A stretch of 64,000 nt of DNA from Bradyrhizobium sp. NFR13 (GTDB lineage Bacteria; Pseudomonadota; Alphaproteobacteria; Rhizobiales; Xanthobacteraceae). The stretch spans positions 124,001 through 188,000 of the forward strand of contig NZ_FOTP01000004.1 of NCBI RefSeq assembly GCF_900114605.1. The letters are read 5' to 3'. The notes beneath the pieces were generated by a model, which worked only from the letters and a program-made list of their open reading frames with translations, made no database searches and was not told the DNA's origin. Shown here piece by piece: positions 51,764 through 60,833 of this stretch. Both the position numbers and the translations under genes were made by a program. Positions within the stretch are counted from its first letter, which is position 1. Every line of letters begins with the position of its first letter.

Positions 51764-53017
51764 ATGGCGGAACTCAAGGCTGATGTGCTTGTGCTCGGCG
51801 CAGGTATGGTCGGTGTGTCGGCGGCGCTGCATCTGCAGGCACGCGGCCGCAACGTGGTGCTGGTCGACCGGCATGAGAAGGCCGGCGAGGAAACCAGCTA
51901 TGGCAATGCCGGGCTGATCCAGTGCTGTTCGGTTTTTCCCTATATGCTGCCGCGCGACCTCACCAAGCTGTTTAGATATGCACTGAACCGCGCGCCCGAG
52001 GTGCACTATCATCTCAACGCGCTGCCCGGCATGCTGCCATGGATCGTCAGATATTTCCTGAACTCGTCGCCTGAGGGCGCACTCCGCAGTGCGATGGCGG
52101 CGCTGCCGCTGATCCAGCGTAGCCTGACCGAGCACGAGGCGCTGATCGCGGAGGCAGGCGTGCCGGAGCTTCTGCGCCGGATGGGATGGATCAACGCGTT
52201 TCGCTCTGAAGCTACCCTTGCGAAAGGCATCGCGGATCTCGAACGCCATCGCGCCTATGGCGTGCCGGGCGACGTCCTGGATGCCGCCGCCATTGCGGAG
52301 CAGGAGCCGAACCTGTCCACCGATTTTGCCGGTGCCATCCACTGGACTTCGCCAGGCTTCGTGCCTGATCCCGGCGGCCTCGCGAAAGCCTATGCCGCAC
52401 TTTTCATCCGCAAGGGCGGTCGCTTCATTGCCGCCGACGCCCGGACGCTGGAGCAGAGCGACGGCAAATGGCGCGTGGCCGGGCCGAATGGCGCGCTGGT
52501 CGCGCGCGATGTGGTGCTCGCCATGGGGCCATGGTCGGATCAGGTGTTTCGGCCGCTCGGCTACAACATCCCGCTCAAGAGCAAGCGCGGCTATCACATC
52601 CATCTGGCGCCATCCGGCAATGCGGTGCTGCGCCATCCGGTGCTCGATGCCGATCGCGGCTATCTGCTGGCGCCGATGAATCGCGGCATCCGCCTGACCA
52701 CCGGCGCTGAATTCGCGCTCCGCGATGCGCCGCCGACGCCGGCGCAGATCGAGCGGGCGCTGCCGATCGCACGGCGGACCTTCCCGCTCGGCAATCCTGT
52801 CGAGGACAAGCCCTGGATGGGCGCGCGGCCATGCCTGCCGGACATGCTGCCGGTGATCGGCAAGGCGCCGCGCCACAAGGGCCTGTGGTTCGATTTCGGC
52901 CACCAGCATCATGGCTTCACGCTGGGGCCGGTAACCGGCCGTCTGATCGCGGACATGGTGACGGGCACCACGCCTTTCACCGATCCCAAGGCCTTCGCGG
53001 CCGAACGCTTCGGCTGA
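51764..53017 (+). CDS. FAD-dependent D-amino-acid dehydrogenase-like oxidoreductase (DadA family)
   Basis: The 417 residues begin with a Rossmann FAD-binding motif (DVLVLGAGMVGVSAALHLQA), then GRNVVLVDRHEKAGEETSYG NAGLIQ, a DadA family mark. The C-terminal part has DMLPVIGKAPRHKGLWFDFG HQHHGFTLGPVTGRLIADM. Such enzymes oxidise D-amino acids to keto acids. The ATG at 51764 follows CGGAGCAGGA. The frame upstream is open but overlaps the promoter region. It is divergent from the transporter operon, so imported D-peptides or D-amino acids are a reasonable substrate. Confidence 0.88.
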   Translation: MAELKADVLVLGAGMVGVSAALHLQARGRNVVLVDRHEKAGEETSYGNAGLIQCCSVFPYMLPRDLTKLFRYALNRAPEVHYHLNALPGMLPWIVRYFLNSSPEGALRSAMAALPLIQRSLTEHEALIAEAGVPELLRRMGWINAFRSEATLAKGIADLERHRAYGVPGDVLDAAAIAEQEPNLSTDFAGAIHWTSPGFVPDPGGLAKAYAALFIRKGGRFIAADARTLEQSDGKWRVAGPNGALVARDVVLAMGPWSDQVFRPLGYNIPLKSKRGYHIHLAPSGNAVLRHPVLDADRGYLLAPMNRGIRLTTGAEFALRDAPPTPAQIERALPIARRTFPLGNPVEDKPWMGARPCLPDMLPVIGKAPRHKGLWFDFGHQHHGFTLGPVTGRLIADMVTGTTPFTDPKAFAAERFG

Positions 53018-53133
53018 CATCTCGCAACTGCAATGTAGATGTCACATCGCTTGCATCGGGCAGGCGTCAGCGGCGATACTGTCGCTGCGCCGCCATGTTC
53101 GCGTGAGCGGCGGATTTGCCTTGGGAGCTGAGA

Positions 53134-53385
53134 ATGAAAGTGATCGTCACCGTGGACTGCACGCCGCTCGAGGCGCGCGAATTCCTGGGGCTGCCGGATG
53201 TGCAGCCGATGCAGTCGGCGATGATGGATCAGATGCAGAAGAAGATGATGGACAACATCGACAAGTTCTCGCCGGAGTCCATCATGCAGAGCTGGTTCTC
53301 ATTCGACCCGAAAATGGGCGAGCGCTTTCAGGAGATGTTCGCCAACATGGCGGGGCTGGGTGCGCGGCCGAAGGACAAGAAGTAG
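53134..53385 (+). CDS. DUF6489 family small protein
   Basis: The 83-residue protein begins MKVIVTVDCTPLEAREFLGL PDVQPMQ and continues with Met-rich helices (SAMMDQMQKKMMDNIDKFSP, KMGERFQEMFANMAGLG). I read it as DUF6489, a small Rhizobiales family. GGGAGCTGAGA precedes the ATG. It converges with the hydrolase gene. The function is unknown. Confidence 0.7.
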   Translation: MKVIVTVDCTPLEAREFLGLPDVQPMQSAMMDQMQKKMMDNIDKFSPESIMQSWFSFDPKMGERFQEMFANMAGLGARPKDKK

Positions 53386-53393
53386 ACGCGGGC

Positions 53394-54371
53394 TTAACCC
53401 GCTCGGCGCGCATTGGCCTGCAGCGGCTGCTGCAACTTCGCACCATGCGCATGCCGCGAGATGGCGTCGATCACCATGGACCACATCGAGATCGGCAGTG
53501 CATGGCCCATCCGGTCAACCATCATGAGCTTTGCGCCGGGAATTGACGCGGCCGTGTCGCGGCCGGCGGCCGGATGCACCAGAGGATCGATCTTGCCGTG
53601 GATCACCAGCGTCGGCGCGGTGACCTTGGCGAGTCTTTCCTTGCGGCTGCCCGACGCGAGGATGGCACGGAGCTGCCGACCGACGCCCTCCGGATTGAGC
53701 CCGCGGGCATAGGTCCGCTCGGCGCGGTCGAGATCCCTCGCTTCGTCGTCGGGGAAACTGCCTACGCGCAAGAACAGCCAGGTCTGCTTGAAACGTTCGA
53801 GGAACGCCTCGTAGCCTACCGGCTGCGGCTTCAGCAGCAACAGTGACACCGCGCGACTCGGCTGCGGCAGGCGCGGATTGCCCGTGGTCGACATGATCGA
53901 GGTCAGCGAGCGCAGACGCTCCGGATAGGTGATCGCTATCTCCTGCGCGATCATGCCACCCATGGAGGCGCCGACCACATGCGCGGAGCGGATGCGCAAC
54001 ACGTCGAGCAGGGCCACCACGTCGGTCGCCATGTCGCTCAGCTTGTAGGGGGCGGAGACGGGCGTACCGAGGAAGCGCAGCTTCGCCAACTCGAACAGCG
54101 TAAACGGCTTGCCGCCGGCCATCTTGGAGGACAGTCCGATATCGCGGTTGTCGAAACGGATCACGCGAAAGCCGCGGGCGGCCAGTTCGCGGCAGAAGTC
54201 GTCGTCCCAATGGATCATCTGGGCGCCGAGGCCCATGATCATCACCATCGGTTCTGCATCCGAATAGCCAAACACATCGAAACAGATATCGATCCCGTTC
54301 GCGCGCGCCATCTGTGGCGGCTCGTACGGGATATCAATCGGTTCAGGGGATCGGGCGGAACGTGAGCTCAT
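53394..54371 (-). CDS. Alpha/beta hydrolase
   Basis: The 325 residues form an alpha/beta-hydrolase with MGLGAQMIHWDDDFCRELAA, the nucleophile Ser in VVGASMGGMIAQEIAITYPE, the acid in LVIHGKIDPLVHP and the catalytic His in MVDRMGHALPISMW. An esterase or lactonase is likely. I chose the ATG at 54371; frames from 54380 or 54422 are alternatives. It lies 166 bp downstream of the CYP102 gene, in the same direction, behind a run of TGTGACA repeats. Confidence 0.85.
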   Translation of the reverse strand: MSSRSARSPEPIDIPYEPPQMARANGIDICFDVFGYSDAEPMVMIMGLGAQMIHWDDDFCRELAARGFRVIRFDNRDIGLSSKMAGGKPFTLFELAKLRFLGTPVSAPYKLSDMATDVVALLDVLRIRSAHVVGASMGGMIAQEIAITYPERLRSLTSIMSTTGNPRLPQPSRAVSLLLLKPQPVGYEAFLERFKQTWLFLRVGSFPDDEARDLDRAERTYARGLNPEGVGRQLRAILASGSRKERLAKVTAPTLVIHGKIDPLVHPAAGRDTAASIPGAKLMMVDRMGHALPISMWSMVIDAISRHAHGAKLQQPLQANARRAG

Positions 54372-54514
54372 GTCAAACATATGACACGGAAAGTCATTGT
54401 GAAAAAGTGACAACCGCGTCATGCGCCAAACAAATCGTCGCAGCGCTTAACGAGTGATTGCGCGTGCAGCAATTGTGACAGCGTGGGCGGGTTTTTGTGA
54501 CAGCGATTGTGACA
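54371..54514. promoter_or_regulatory. TGTGACA repeat cluster before the alpha/beta hydrolase
   Basis: TGTGACA occurs at 54474, 54496 and 54508 (22 and 12 bp apart), with a near copy AGTGACA at 54406. TGTCA-N6-TGACA (54371-54386) forms an inverted repeat over the hydrolase start codon. This density and roughly helical spacing suggest binding sites of one regulator, but no regulator gene adjoins them. They could also act on read-through from the CYP102 gene. Confidence 0.4.
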
Positions 54515-54537
54515 ATGGAACTGGTATCAGTCTCTCG

Positions 54538-57500
54538 CTAGCTCCCGGCCCAGACGTCGAGCACGTAGCGATTGCGCGTGCCGAGGTCATCGATCCAGGT
54601 CAGCGCCGCAGCGTCATCGCCGCCGCTGCGTTCGCGCTGGATCGCCATCAACGCCGCCTTCACGTCCGGCTCCATCTTGCCGCCATCGCCGCAGACGTAG
54701 GTAATGGCGCCTTGCTGGATCAGATCCCAGACGCGATCCTTCTGCTTGGTGATGAGGTGCTGCACATAGGTCTTCGGTGCATCGCCGCGCGAGAAGGCGG
54801 TGTGTAGTTCGCAGATACCATCGGCGGCGAAACCCTTCAGCTCCTCGGCATAGAGAAAGTCCTGATCGGGATGGCGGCAGCCGAAGAACAGCAGCGCAGG
54901 GCCAAGCGTCGCACCTTGCGCCTTGAGTGCGGCGCGTTCCTGCAGGAAGCCGCGGAACGGCGCGAGACCTGTTCCCGGTCCGATCATGATCAGCGGCACC
55001 AAGGGATCGGCAGGCAAGCGGAAGCCGGCCTTGGTCTCGCGCACGATGGCATGCACGGTATCGCCGGAGCGGCGGCCGCTGAGATAGTTCGAGCAGACGC
55101 CCTTATAGATGCCGCGGCCCGAATGCGCCGGGCCATGAACGACGGCCGTGGTGACGCTGCAGCGTGACGTCTCGCCCTGCGGCGACGACGAGATCGAGTA
55201 ATAGCGCGGTGCCAGCAGCGACAGCATTTCCAGATAGGTGTGGAACGGCAACTCGCAGGCCGGATGTTCGTCGAGGAGGTCGAACACCGATTTGCGTTTG
55301 GCAAGGATGTCGCTGCGATAGCGCTCGCTGGCGGCGGGATCGTCGCCGACATAACCGAGCAGTTTCGGCTTGGTCATCGGGCAGCGGGTGTTCTCCGCCA
55401 TGATCTGGATCTGCTTGCGGGTGGCGACCTGCTGCAACTCGACGAATTCTGTCAGTAATCGGCCGACTGAGACAACATCGCCGACAGGTAGCTGCGCGCG
55501 GCGACCTTCCGCGACCTGCAACCGGATCTGGTCGTCCGGGAGGAATCCGAAGCGACGCGCGACGGCGTCGACCAAAGCGGGATCGTTGCGCGGCACGACG
55601 CTGAGATGATCGCCTACACGGTAGCTTACGCCCGCCGGCAGTTCGATCTCGATATGCCGGGTCGAGCGATCCGATGCGCCGTTCTGCAGTTCGCGATTGC
55701 CCAGCACCTTCATCGGCACCACGCCGCCGAGGGCGACGACGGTGTTCACCGCGCTCGGCGCCACCGGCTCGATCTGATACAGCGGCGCATCGTCGGCGCT
55801 GCGCTCGAATCCGGTATCGAGGCCGAACTCCTTCACCGCAAGCGGACGCAGTTTCGCGAACCAGTCCTCGAACTGGCCGTCGAGATCGTCGCGCGCATCG
55901 CCTTCGCCGCGCACATAGGCGTTGATCGCGCCATGTTCGCGCAGCTTGTCGTCGATATAGCGGGGGATCGACTGATAAGTGGCGAGCCAGTCGCTATTGC
56001 CGCAGCCGAACACGGCGTAGCGGACCTTGGCGAAGGCATCCTTGGGCAGAGCGGTGCCTAGCCAGTTGACGAATTGCGTGGCGTTATCGGGTGCCGCGCC
56101 GTTATAGGACGCGCAGAAAATGAGAACGCCGCCTTCGGTCGGCAGTTTGCCGACAAAATCATCCAGCGGCGCGAGTTTGGTCGCGAAGCCGTTGACCTCG
56201 GCGAGATCGGCCACGCGCGTTGCCAGTTCCTCGGCGGTGCCTAGATTGGAGCCGTATAGCACCAGCAGCGGCGTGTTGTGGCTCGGCCGTGCACGGCCGG
56301 TAGCGACGGGCGCGAGCGGCGCGGCCGCAGTGGCCGCACTTGTGCGGCCGGCAAATGCGCCGCGTTCGTGATCGTGGCGCGGTCGCACCTTGATCTTGAA
56401 ACCATCGGGCTTGATGGTCAGCGTTTCCTTCAGCACCATCTGGTAGCGCTTGTGGTCGGTCATCTTGAAACGCTGCAAGATCATGCCGAGCGCCAGCGCC
56501 GCTTCATGCATGGCGAAGCCGCGGCCGATACAGGCGCGCTGGCCGTTGCCGAACGGCTTCCACGCATTGATCGGCCGTGCGGCTTCGGCTTCCTTAGAGA
56601 AATTCTCGGGGTCGAACGCGTCGGGATTGGGTCCCCACACCGAAGGATCGCGATGCAGCGCCAGCACCAGGATGGTCACGAAGGTGCCCTTGCGGAGCTT
56701 GTACTTGCCGCCGCCGATGGTTTCGTCCTGCACCGGTGCGATGCCATAGGCCGGTGCCGGCGGCCACAGCCGCAGCGACTCTTTCAGGATCTGCGTGATG
56801 TAATGAAGCTGCGTGACCTGCTGATAGGTCGGCTTGGCATTCACATCGGGGCCGAAGACGCGGTCGACTTCCTCATAAGCCCTCTTCAGCACCTCCGGAT
56901 GTTTCAGCATCGCGTAGATCGCACATGACAGCAGACCCGACGTGGTCTCGTGGCCGGCGATCAGGAAGGTGTTGATCTGGTAGCGGATATTGACGTCGTC
57001 GAGCTGCTCGCCGGTGGCGCGGTCGACACCCGTCATCATCGCTGCCAGCATGTCCTTCTTGCCGTCCGCTGCCTCGACGGCCTTGCGGCGCTCGGCAATG
57101 ATCTCGTCGACCATGGAGTTCATGAAGGCGACGTCGCCGGCGAGATCGCGGCGGCGCTTCTGCATCCACAGGCTTTCCAGCGGCAGGCCGCGGGTCATCA
57201 TGATGGTTTCGAGCGAGCGCACCAGCGATTCCACGAAGGGGTGGTAGTCGCTCCGGTAGAACGAGTTGAAGCGATAGTCGAAGCCGCACAGGCCGATCGT
57301 GTCGAGGGTCAGCGCCGTCATGTCATGGACGACGTCGATCTCCTCGTCGGTGTTGAGGCGTTCCCATTTCTTCACCAGCTGCTCGGCGATATCCACCATG
57401 CTCTGGTGATAGGACTGCATCGCGCGATTGCCGAAGGGCTGCAGCAGGATGTTGTGTGCCTTGGTCCAGTTCGGCTCTTTGGTGTCCGCCGTGAACAGTC

Positions 57501-57768
57501 CGTCGCCGCCGACGGCGCGCACCCGGCGCAACGCGCCGCGCACCGCCTTGTCGAAGCGCTTCTCGTCGCTGAGCTCGTCCACCAGATCATGGCCGCCGAC
57601 GATCACGATGGGCGAGCCCATCATGTCCAGCCAGAAGATCGGCCCGAGTTCCTTGCTCAGCCGCGCCAGATCCTGCACCGGCGCATTGGCGTCCAGCGAC
57701 AGCATGTTGCCGACGACCGGTTTCTTCGGCGGATGCGGGATCGGGGCGAGTTTGTTGGTGGACGTCAT
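54538..57768 (-). CDS. CYP102-type self-sufficient cytochrome P450 (P450-reductase fusion)
   Basis: This single-chain enzyme hydroxylates fatty acids with NADPH and O2, as P450 BM3 does. The 1076 residues comprise a P450 domain with the I-helix AGHETTS (271-277), the K-helix ESLRLWP and the haem-binding FGNGQRACIGRGFA with Cys near 413. After a linker at about 470-500 come an FMN domain (LVLYGSNLGTAEELATRVAD) and a FAD/NADPH domain (RYYSISSSPQGE, MIGPGTGLAPFRGFLQERAA, TYVCGDGGKMEPDVKAAL, ending VLDVWAGS). The length equals BM3 (about 1048). It is downstream of an epoxide hydrolase and a WS/DGAT gene. Confidence 0.95.
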   Translation of the reverse strand: MTSTNKLAPIPHPPKKPVVGNMLSLDANAPVQDLARLSKELGPIFWLDMMGSPIVIVGGHDLVDELSDEKRFDKAVRGALRRVRAVGGDGLFTADTKEPNWTKAHNILLQPFGNRAMQSYHQSMVDIAEQLVKKWERLNTDEEIDVVHDMTALTLDTIGLCGFDYRFNSFYRSDYHPFVESLVRSLETIMMTRGLPLESLWMQKRRRDLAGDVAFMNSMVDEIIAERRKAVEAADGKKDMLAAMMTGVDRATGEQLDDVNIRYQINTFLIAGHETTSGLLSCAIYAMLKHPEVLKRAYEEVDRVFGPDVNAKPTYQQVTQLHYITQILKESLRLWPPAPAYGIAPVQDETIGGGKYKLRKGTFVTILVLALHRDPSVWGPNPDAFDPENFSKEAEAARPINAWKPFGNGQRACIGRGFAMHEAALALGMILQRFKMTDHKRYQMVLKETLTIKPDGFKIKVRPRHDHERGAFAGRTSAATAAAPLAPVATGRARPSHNTPLLVLYGSNLGTAEELATRVADLAEVNGFATKLAPLDDFVGKLPTEGGVLIFCASYNGAAPDNATQFVNWLGTALPKDAFAKVRYAVFGCGNSDWLATYQSIPRYIDDKLREHGAINAYVRGEGDARDDLDGQFEDWFAKLRPLAVKEFGLDTGFERSADDAPLYQIEPVAPSAVNTVVALGGVVPMKVLGNRELQNGASDRSTRHIEIELPAGVSYRVGDHLSVVPRNDPALVDAVARRFGFLPDDQIRLQVAEGRRAQLPVGDVVSVGRLLTEFVELQQVATRKQIQIMAENTRCPMTKPKLLGYVGDDPAASERYRSDILAKRKSVFDLLDEHPACELPFHTYLEMLSLLAPRYYSISSSPQGETSRCSVTTAVVHGPAHSGRGIYKGVCSNYLSGRRSGDTVHAIVRETKAGFRLPADPLVPLIMIGPGTGLAPFRGFLQERAALKAQGATLGPALLFFGCRHPDQDFLYAEELKGFAADGICELHTAFSRGDAPKTYVQHLITKQKDRVWDLIQQGAITYVCGDGGKMEPDVKAALMAIQRERSGGDDAAALTWIDDLGTRNRYVLDVWAGS

Positions 57769-57796
57769 TTCAAAAATCTTTCCTGCCCGTATGCGC

Positions 57797-58792
57797 TTAA
57801 CCGAACCGCCGGCGCCGCCAGTCGATCAGCACCTGGCTGACCTCGTCGGGCTTCTCCTGCTGGGTCCAGTGACCGCTGTCCTTCACCAGATATTTCTCCA
57901 GATCGGGAATGATGTTTTCCATGCCGTCGGCTGAGGAGGGCGGCAGCACTGCGTCGTTCTCCGCCATGATCATCAGCGATGGCACGCGCACGGTGTGATC
58001 GAGCCCTTTGGCGCGCTCCCAGTTGGCGCTCATGTTGCGATACCAGTTGATGCCGCCGGTGAAGCCGGATTCCTTGAAGGCGTCGACGAAGATTTGCTTT
58101 TCCTCGTCGGAGAGAATCTTCTGGCGCGGGTCCTTCGCGGGATCGTAGCCTGCCACCATTTGCGGAAATGCCAGATTGGTCTTTGACGACGCGCCGATGC
58201 CGCCGACGGGCGCCTCGCCGACATTGGGTTGCTTGCGCGGCATCGGCTTGCGCATGAAGAAGTCGAACGCCTTGTCGACATTCTCGCCGAAGATGCGATC
58301 CGGCTCGCGCGCGGGATCCTGGAACTGGACGATATACATCGTCTCGCCGAAGCGCTTTTTATAGATCTGCAATGGATCGACCGGCGCGCGATCGGTGTGC
58401 GGCGTATTCACGCCGACCACGCCGGCGACGCGATCGCGATGCCGCAGCGGCATCTGCCAGACGATGAAGCCGCCCCAGTCATGGCCGACGAAAATTGCCT
58501 TGTCGATCTTGAGATGATCGAGCAATGCGACGAGATCGCCGGTGAGATGTTCGATGCTGTAATCCTCGACGGCGTCGGGCCGCGACGTCGCGCCATAGCC
58601 CCGCTGGTCCGGCGCGATGACACGGATGCCGGCTGCGGCCAGCGCCTTGATCTGATGCCGCCAGGAGAACGCCATTTCCGGCCAGCCATGGCACAACACT
58701 ATCGGCGGTGTGTCGCTCATGGGGCCGGCATCGTAATATCCCATGCGAATGCCGTTCAGCTTGGCGAACTGCAACGGGGGCATTTCAATCAT
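57797..58792 (-). CDS. Epoxide hydrolase-like alpha/beta hydrolase
   Basis: The 331 residues show HGWPEMAFSWRHQI (oxyanion motif HGxP), the nucleophile Asp in FVGHDWGGFIVWQMP (about residue 106), a cap-domain region and the catalytic His in LVKDSGHWTQQEKPDEVSQV. These are soluble epoxide hydrolase hallmarks; Asp in place of Ser separates it from esterases. It opens fatty epoxides, which fits the neighbouring P450. It lies 9 bp after the WS/DGAT gene and 28 bp before the P450 gene. Confidence 0.9.
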   Translation of the reverse strand: MIEMPPLQFAKLNGIRMGYYDAGPMSDTPPIVLCHGWPEMAFSWRHQIKALAAAGIRVIAPDQRGYGATSRPDAVEDYSIEHLTGDLVALLDHLKIDKAIFVGHDWGGFIVWQMPLRHRDRVAGVVGVNTPHTDRAPVDPLQIYKKRFGETMYIVQFQDPAREPDRIFGENVDKAFDFFMRKPMPRKQPNVGEAPVGGIGASSKTNLAFPQMVAGYDPAKDPRQKILSDEEKQIFVDAFKESGFTGGINWYRNMSANWERAKGLDHTVRVPSLMIMAENDAVLPPSSADGMENIIPDLEKYLVKDSGHWTQQEKPDEVSQVLIDWRRRRFG

Positions 58793-58801
58793 GATGAGTC
58801 C

Positions 58802-60343
58802 CTAGCTGGCGGTCTTGAGAGCGTCGGGCGGCACAAACGCCGCCTGCAGCAGCGCGAATTCATCCGGCATCATGTCGGCCAGCACCTGCACATGCGGGAT
58901 GATGTTGGCGCCGGCGATGAAGCCGAAATCGAGCTGGTCGCGGTAACTCTGCACGGTGATGTTCAATGCCAGTCCGTGAGTCGAGATCGACACCGGGAAA
59001 ATGTGCAGCAGCTCGGCACCGGCCGCATACAAAGTCTGGCGCGGGCCCGGCACGTTGGACACGGTGATGTTCGCCGCCGGCGGGAGCACGTCGGAGAGGT
59101 TGGTGCGGCTGTAGAGCAGCGTCAGGATCTGCACCATGATCGGAGCGCCCAGCATGGAGATGTTGGAGACCTGCGGCATCAATGCGCGCAGCGGATGCGA
59201 CATCTCCTTGGACTTGGTCGATTGCGCGATGATCGCTTCCAGCCGCTCCTTGGGATCCTCGATATTGCTGGCGATCGAGCAGATCATGCCGAACACCTGA
59301 TTGTTGGAGTCGGTGTTGCCTTCCTCGCGCAGCGAGATCGGCACCGCCGCCGTCATCGCCTTTGCGGGCAAGGCGCCTCTCTCTTTCAGGTAGCGCCGAA
59401 CCACGCCTGATGAGAGGGCCAGCACCACGTCGTTGAGCTTGCCGCCTGCCTGTTTCGCCACCGCCTTCGCAGCCGAGAGCGGTACCGAGACGCCGGCAAA
59501 GCTGCGCTCCGACGAGATCGTCTTGTTGAGCAGCGTCGGCGGCGACAACATGCTGTTGAGACTGTCGCGCGATTTCGGATCGGCGATCTTCGCCATCACG
59601 TCGGATGCGCTCTTCACCATGGTCGGGATCGAGCCGGCGAATTTCACCGCACTCTCGATCTGGAACATGGCGTTGTCGAACAGGATCGATCCGATATCGC
59701 TCTTGCCCGAGCGCGGCAGTTCGATGCCCTTGGCGGTGCCTTCCAGCGGCTGACGCCAGAGTTGCTGATAAGAGTCGATGAAACTCGCTGCGATATCGCG
59801 GGGCTCCTGACGCTGCTTGGCGCGCACTTCCGGCTTTTCGATCTCGCGCGGGATCGGCGTCACGTCATAGATCATGCTGGTGAGGGCTGCGCCGGCGCCG
59901 CCGTCGATGCAGGCATGATGCATCTTCGAATACAGGCCGATCTCGTTGTCCTTCATGCCCTCGAAGACATAGAACTCCCACAGCGGCCGTGCCCGGTTGA
60001 GCAGTTTGGCATGCATCCAGCCGACGATGCGCTCCAGCGTGGCGCGGTCATGCGGGGCGGGGAGGCTGCCGCGGAAGATGTGACGGTCGATGTCGAATTG
60101 GTCGTCCTCGACCCAGGAGGGATGGTCGATATCCAGCGGGGCTTTTTCCAGCCGAGCCTTGAGGATCGGCGCGATGTGCAGCCGAGAGGCGATCATCGCC
60201 TTGAAGTCCTCGAAGAAGTCGCCCTTGTAATCGTCGGGCAGGCGAAAGATCGCCATGCTGCCGACATGCATCGGCATCTCCGGCGTTTCCAGATACAGAA
60301 ACGACGCGTCCATTGAGGACAGCTTCCTGCTGGCTTCCGCCAT
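58802..60343 (-). CDS. Wax ester synthase / diacylglycerol acyltransferase (WS/DGAT)
   Basis: The enzyme esterifies an acyl-CoA to a fatty alcohol or diacylglycerol. The 513 residues begin RKLSSMDASFLYLETPEMPMHVGSM and carry the catalytic HHACIDG motif (142-148, HHxxxDG). The second half has LNDVVLALSSGVVRRYL, then NITVSNVPGPRQTLYAAGAE. The length is normal. It opens the minus-strand unit WS/DGAT - epoxide hydrolase - CYP102, which hints at storage or modification of hydroxylated or epoxidised acyl chains. Confidence 0.93.
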   Translation of the reverse strand: MAEASRKLSSMDASFLYLETPEMPMHVGSMAIFRLPDDYKGDFFEDFKAMIASRLHIAPILKARLEKAPLDIDHPSWVEDDQFDIDRHIFRGSLPAPHDRATLERIVGWMHAKLLNRARPLWEFYVFEGMKDNEIGLYSKMHHACIDGGAGAALTSMIYDVTPIPREIEKPEVRAKQRQEPRDIAASFIDSYQQLWRQPLEGTAKGIELPRSGKSDIGSILFDNAMFQIESAVKFAGSIPTMVKSASDVMAKIADPKSRDSLNSMLSPPTLLNKTISSERSFAGVSVPLSAAKAVAKQAGGKLNDVVLALSSGVVRRYLKERGALPAKAMTAAVPISLREEGNTDSNNQVFGMICSIASNIEDPKERLEAIIAQSTKSKEMSHPLRALMPQVSNISMLGAPIMVQILTLLYSRTNLSDVLPPAANITVSNVPGPRQTLYAAGAELLHIFPVSISTHGLALNITVQSYRDQLDFGFIAGANIIPHVQVLADMMPDEFALLQAAFVPPDALKTAS

Positions 60344-60833
60344 GATACGTCCCTCCCTCGCATGGTCACCGACGCCTTTGCGGCGTTCTACCGATGAGTG
60401 TGCCTGCGCGGGGGGCGAATATGCAATGGCAAAGGCGAGGCGGGAGGCTGGCCAGGCCCACGACTTAAGGCTGGGGTCGCCGAGGCGTTGCGAGGTAGGT
60501 TTGCCGACTTAAAGGGCAGATGCCATTTGCCTTGCCCGGTTGGATATCCGAAGAATCCACGGTTCGAAATGCTAAATTATAAAGCTAAATCAACGCGTCA
60601 GTTGCTCTTTTGCTTCAGGGCTCTGGCGGTAGCCAGTTAATGCATCAGGTGCCGCCTGATTACAGTGCAGATCACGGATTTGTGATGTTGCGATGCACCA
60701 TTGATGTTGCAGTGCATTATTTACTATGTCATAGAAGTTGCACCCCGGGCCCACAACGGCGGGACGGGGAGAGCCGAGCCTTATTTCAAGGATGGCTGAA
60801 ACCCGAGGATGAACCCCGAGGATGGAGACGAAC
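60344..60833. promoter_or_regulatory. Divergent WS/DGAT / phasin intergenic region
   Basis: This 490-bp gap separates WS/DGAT (minus) from the phasin gene (plus). From about 60560 to 60730 it is AT-rich and contains ATCAGG-TGCCG-CCTGAT (60644-60660) and two direct repeats GATGTTGC(GA/AG)TGCA at 60684 and 60703, 19 bp apart. No coding sequence is credible. It should contain the phasin promoter and probably its operators. Confidence 0.45.
60684..60716 (+). promoter_or_regulatory. Candidate regulator-binding repeats of the phasin gene
   Basis: GATGTTGCGATGCA (60684-60697) and GATGTTGCAGTGCA (60703-60716) are 19 bp apart, so they lie on nearly the same helix face. Each contains TTGC-N2-TGCA. PhaR-type PHA repressors bind TGC/GCA-rich sites before phasin genes in other alphaproteobacteria; that link is inference. 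Confidence 0.4.

Noticed and set aside
51725-53020. A 431-codon open frame on minus opposite the DadA-like gene
   Set aside because: Shadow frame with Arg/His/Gln bias; the plus-strand flavoenzyme has the FAD motif and a ribosome binding site.
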